64,000 nucleotides of DNA from Streptomyces sp. NBC_00568 (GTDB taxonomy: Bacteria; Actinomycetota; Actinomycetes; Streptomycetales; Streptomycetaceae): contig NZ_JAPENW010000001.1 in NCBI RefSeq assembly GCF_026341855.1, forward strand, positions 3,773,001 through 3,837,000. Reading direction: 5' to 3'. The number at the start of each line of letters is the position of its first letter. Positions within the stretch are counted from its first letter, which is position 1. The notes beneath the pieces were generated by a model. The model worked only from the letters and a program-made list of their open reading frames with translations. It did no database searches and was not told the DNA's origin. Below are positions 61,765-64,000 of the stretch, in pieces. Made by a program: the position numbers and the translations under genes.

Positions 61765-62265
61765 CGGCCGATCGGCAAGGTCTGACGGCGACGGTCGGTC
61801 GGGAACGCGCGGGCAAGGGCCGGGAGCACCCCAACGCCCCCGGCCCACCCGGCGAAGGATCGGTGCCAGCCCCCGGCGAGAGTGCAACGCCCGCAGCCCC
61901 AGCCCGCGGAGGTGTAACGACTCCAGCCCCACCCGGCGAGGGTGCGACGACCGCCGGCCTCACCCGGCGAGAGTGCAACGCCCCCAGCCCCAGCCCGCGG
62001 AGGTGTAACGACTTCAGCCCCACCCGGCGAGGCGCCGTGATGGGGCTGAAGTGGACGTACTGGGAGTGGACGTACTGGGCGCACCAACCGCACCGCGCTC
62101 GCCGCCACTGATCGGCTTCATCGGCCGGTCGGCGGACCTGTTGGGGGAGCCGACCTGCCGCCTCGGTTCCGAGTGGAGTGGCTCGGCGCCTTCACACGGC
62201 ACCTCGGGTGCGGTGCGCGGCGGCCGACGGCGGGCCGATCGGTGCGCGTTCTCGGATCGCTCCGG
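61765..62265. other. 501-bp gene-free region dominated by tandem repeats
   Basis: The left half carries the 30-bp tandem array listed separately. Near the start ATCGGCAAGGTCTGACGGC is repeated at the gene end. Right of the array GTGGACGTACTGGG is duplicated at about 62051 and 62066. No gene is supported. Confidence 0.6.
61852..62036. repeat. 30-bp tandem repeat block with a 91-bp higher-order unit
   Basis: Units begin with GCGAG or GCGGA at 61876, 61906, 61936, 61967, 61997 and 62027 (a partial unit at 61852), spacing 30-31 bp. Each has GAGRGTGCAACG- or GGAGGTGTAACG-type words followed by CAGCCCCA-CCC. Units alternate, so 61876-61945 and 61967-62036 match closely at 91 bp. There is no unique spacer between units. 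Confidence 0.85.
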
Positions 62266-62457
62266 CTACGGCTGTCCGGGCCGGTCACGGTTGCGGTCCA
62301 TGCCCATCGCGCCTTCGGCCTTCTGTTGCGCGTCGTCGACCTTGTCCGTGTATTTGTCGCCGGTCTTCTTGTTGACCTGCTTCTCTGCGGCGTCGGACAT
62401 GTCTCCTGCCTTGTCCTGTGCCGCCCGGCTGCTCTTGAACCTGTCGAAGATGCCCAT
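62266..62457 (-). CDS. small antitoxin-like / CsbD-like protein (Rv0909 type)
   Basis: A 63-residue highly charged, helical protein: MGIFDRFKSSRAAQDKAGD, then AAEKQVNKKTGDKYTDKVDDAQQKAEG. The start MGxFD and the repeat of Asp/Lys-rich helices match the Rv0909/MT0933-like antitoxin family of actinobacteria, which also resembles CsbD stress proteins. GGAAGGAG lies six bases upstream of ATG 62457. No cognate toxin gene adjoins it. Confidence 0.75.
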   Translation of the reverse strand: MGIFDRFKSSRAAQDKAGDMSDAAEKQVNKKTGDKYTDKVDDAQQKAEGAMGMDRNRDRPGQP

Positions 62458-62619
62458 CCAGAGCTCCTTCCGGGGGTGACTCACGACCGACGATACGCCC
62501 GGCATGCCCCGATTGCCCATCGATGCCTGGTAGGGCCGAGGAATGGCGGCCGCTACCTTGGGCAGACGGGAAACACGCCCGAGCGGGGCGGATCCGGGGA
62601 GGCGAAGGGGAGGGGCGTC

Positions 62620-63351
62620 GTGGCGCGTCTGAGGGGTGGGGCGGCTGCTGCCGCGGTGGTGCTGGTCGTCATAGGGGCCGGAGTCAGCGGCTGCAAGAAG
62701 GATGCCATCGGTTCCGCGGGACCGGAGGAGACGAAGGCCGGCGGCGGTGGCGCCGCACTCACCGCCGTGGACTCACTGACCGTCAAGGGGCGCGCGCCCA
62801 AGACCGGGTACAGCAGGGAGCGGTTCGGTACGGCGTGGGCCGACACCGACTCGAACCACTGCGACACCCGCGACGACATCCTCAAGCGGGACCTGAAGGA
62901 AGTGAAGTTCAGCGACGGCACGTGCAGGGTGTCCCGTGGGGTCCTCGAACCGGATCCGTACGGCGGCAAGGACGTCACCTTCACCCGCGGGCGCAGCCTG
63001 GTCGACATCGACCACCTCGTCGCGCTCTCGGACGCCTGGCAGAAGGGCGCCAAGTACTGGGACGCGAGCAAGCGGATCGCGCTGGCCAACGACCCGCTCA
63101 ACCTCCGTGCCGTCGGCGCCAGCGCCAACCGCAGCAAGGGTGACGGCGATACGGCGACCTGGCTCCCGCCCAACAAGGGGTACCGCTGCACGTATGTCGC
63201 CGCACAGGTGGCCGTGAAGAAGAAGTACGGGCTGTGGGTCACCGGCGCCGAGAAGGCGGCCATGAAGAAGGTGCTGGCCGGCTGCCCGGGCCAGAAGCTC
63301 CCCTCGGGCGGAAACTCGACGACGGCGCCGAAGAGGTTCCACGCGAACTAG
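62620..63351 (+). CDS. secreted HNH-type nuclease lipoprotein (DUF1524-like)
   Basis: 243 residues. The signal peptide GAAAAAVVLVVIGAGVSGC ends in a lipobox-like VSGC (Cys about 25), then KKDAIGSAGPEETKAGGGG. The catalytic domain pattern is AWADTDSNHCDTRDDILKRD, SLVDIDHLVALSDAWQKGA (D-x-D-H-L-V), then ANDPLNLRAVGASANRSKGDGD, the HNH/DUF1524-type motif. Cys pairs (NHCDTR, GTCRVS, RCTYV, AGCPG) may form disulfides. GTG 62620 follows GAAGGGGAGGGG. Probably an extracellular membrane-anchored DNase acting on environmental DNA. Confidence 0.9.
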   Translation: MARLRGGAAAAAVVLVVIGAGVSGCKKDAIGSAGPEETKAGGGGAALTAVDSLTVKGRAPKTGYSRERFGTAWADTDSNHCDTRDDILKRDLKEVKFSDGTCRVSRGVLEPDPYGGKDVTFTRGRSLVDIDHLVALSDAWQKGAKYWDASKRIALANDPLNLRAVGASANRSKGDGDTATWLPPNKGYRCTYVAAQVAVKKKYGLWVTGAEKAAMKKVLAGCPGQKLPSGGNSTTAPKRFHAN

Positions 63352-63436
63352 GCGTAAGGGGGCGCGCGTTGACGTGTACCCCCGGCCAAGCCTGGTGGGA
63401 TGCGCCTGTGACCGAGGCCGAGGCCGGGACCGAGGC

Positions 63437-63661
63437 CGGGACCGGGACCCGATGCACGGCGTGTCAGGCCTCGTTGCGGAGCCGGGCGAATTCGGGTTTC
63501 AGCCGATCGTCGTCGCCCCGCACGTCCAGGGCGGCGGACTGTCGGCCCGGATGCTCTCCGCGATGCGGGACAACGCCCGGGCACGCGGCTTCGACGAGGT
63601 GGCGGCCCCCGTCCGCCCCAGTGCTGCGGCACTCCGTCTGAGCTCGACGCGGGGGCGGTGA
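63437..63661 (+). pseudogene. decayed GNAT acetyltransferase fragment
   Basis: A 75-residue remnant. VAPHVQGGGLSARMLSAMRDNARARGFDEVAAPVRPS resembles the acetyl-CoA-binding core of a GNAT protein, but nothing coherent precedes it beyond a Gly/Arg/Asp repeat region. After VRPS the frame diverges into AAALRLSSTRGR. The fragment lacks the N- and C-terminal thirds of the fold and has no RBS. It may be the leftover of a deletion next to the HNH lipoprotein gene. Confidence 0.6.
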
Positions 63662-63672
63662 ACGGCGGGTCG

Positions 63673-64000
63673 TCAGCTGCCCAGCTTGTCCAGGTCGAGG
63701 ATCTGCCCGGCGGGCTTGTCGGCGGCGACCGGCTTGTCGTACTCGCTGAACGTGATCGTGCCCGGGTCCTTGGCGGAGGTGCTGTCGACCCGCAGCAGGT
63801 AGGGCTTGCCCTGGGTGGCGACGTACAGGGTGTACCGGTCCTTGCCGTCCTTCTCGTGCAGGACGATCGCCGGGGTCCCGTCGACGGTGGTCGTCCTGCC
63901 GCGGGTGGCATCGGAGTTCACGTCCCCCGCCTCGGCGAGCACGGAGTCGAGGTCGCAGAAGCCCGCGATGTCCTTGGCGTCGGAACCGGTCGCGGACATC
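63673..64000 (-). CDS. LppX/LolA-like lipoprotein, C-terminal part, truncated at window edge
   Basis: At least 108 residues, open at the right edge. The beta-rich pattern RTTTVDGTPAIVLHEKDGKDRYTLYVATQGKPYLLRVDST with the closing FSEYDKPVAADKPAGQILDLDKL matches actinobacterial LppX/LprG-type or LolA-like lipid-binding lipoproteins. A conserved-looking Cys occurs in AGFCDLDSVL. The start and any signal peptide lie beyond the window. Convergent with the acetyltransferase remnant. Confidence 0.7.
   Translation of the reverse strand, partial: MSATGSDAKDIAGFCDLDSVLAEAGDVNSDATRGRTTTVDGTPAIVLHEKDGKDRYTLYVATQGKPYLLRVDSTSAKDPGTITFSEYDKPVAADKPAGQILDLDKLGS

Noticed and set aside
61852..62036. Possible CRISPR array from 30-bp periodicity
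   Set aside because: Units abut with no unique spacers and are degenerate; no cas genes are nearby.

Overview
The window is high-GC actinobacterial chromosome, almost certainly Streptomyces. Codon use is strongly GC-ending, GTG starts are common and genes are tightly packed. Recognisable Streptomyces family sets include DUF397/XRE/ATPase modules, SCO6745-family and SUKH proteins, and a galTEK operon. From memory the gene order resembles the core region around SCO3109-SCO3154 of S. coelicolor; I could not run a comparison.

Layout. (1) 1-10.6 kb is core housekeeping: protein O-mannosyltransferase, rsmI, a zinc-ribbon protein, tatD, rpfB, then rsmA-ispE translationally coupled, and an Uup-like ABC-F protein. 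(2) 11-15 kb holds two paralogous membrane-anchored PQQ-type beta-propeller proteins with Pro/Gly/Gln-rich cytoplasmic tails. (3) 15-20.3 kb holds an atypical LuxR regulator, a beta-hydroxyacid dehydrogenase, an XRE/DUF397/ATPase regulatory module and a DUF2182/DUF1326 pair. (4) 20.4-25.9 kb is the galactose locus: a sodium:solute symporter with a small companion membrane protein, divergent from galT-galE-galK. (5) 26-31 kb holds small regulators and enzymes: GNAT, LuxR, MarR/trans-aconitate methyltransferase-like/VOC, and desaturase-TetR. (6) 31-39 kb is core metabolism: ppc, pth, rplY, prs, glmU and a tRNA-Gln, flanked by an HTH protein that may carry a LAGLIDADG-like domain. (7) 40-47 kb holds an orphan histidine kinase followed by a cluster of polymorphic-toxin-type domains: SUKH-3, a YwqJ-like deaminase, a WHH nuclease fused to SUKH-1, and a 952-residue YrhB/low-complexity/deaminase/SUKH-4 protein. 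No member has a secretion signal. This is the most unusual part of the window. (8) 47-56 kb holds a coiled-coil DivIVA-like protein, an ActP-like symporter with DUF485 partner, an MFS exporter and a MacB-type ABC transporter. (9) 56-64 kb holds mfd, a TetR with three operator-like sites divergent from an SCO6745-family gene, a 30-bp tandem repeat block, a small antitoxin/CsbD-like protein, a secreted HNH lipoprotein, a decayed acetyltransferase and a truncated lipoprotein.

Regulatory DNA is readable in several places: strong intrinsic terminators (pmt, PQQ pair, ppc, prs, mfd upstream region), a 22-bp perfect palindrome before the MarR gene, tandem TACG/CGTA palindromes before the desaturase-TetR operon, and a triple operator array before the WHG-type TetR. 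No CRISPR array, integrase, transposase or rRNA operon was seen.
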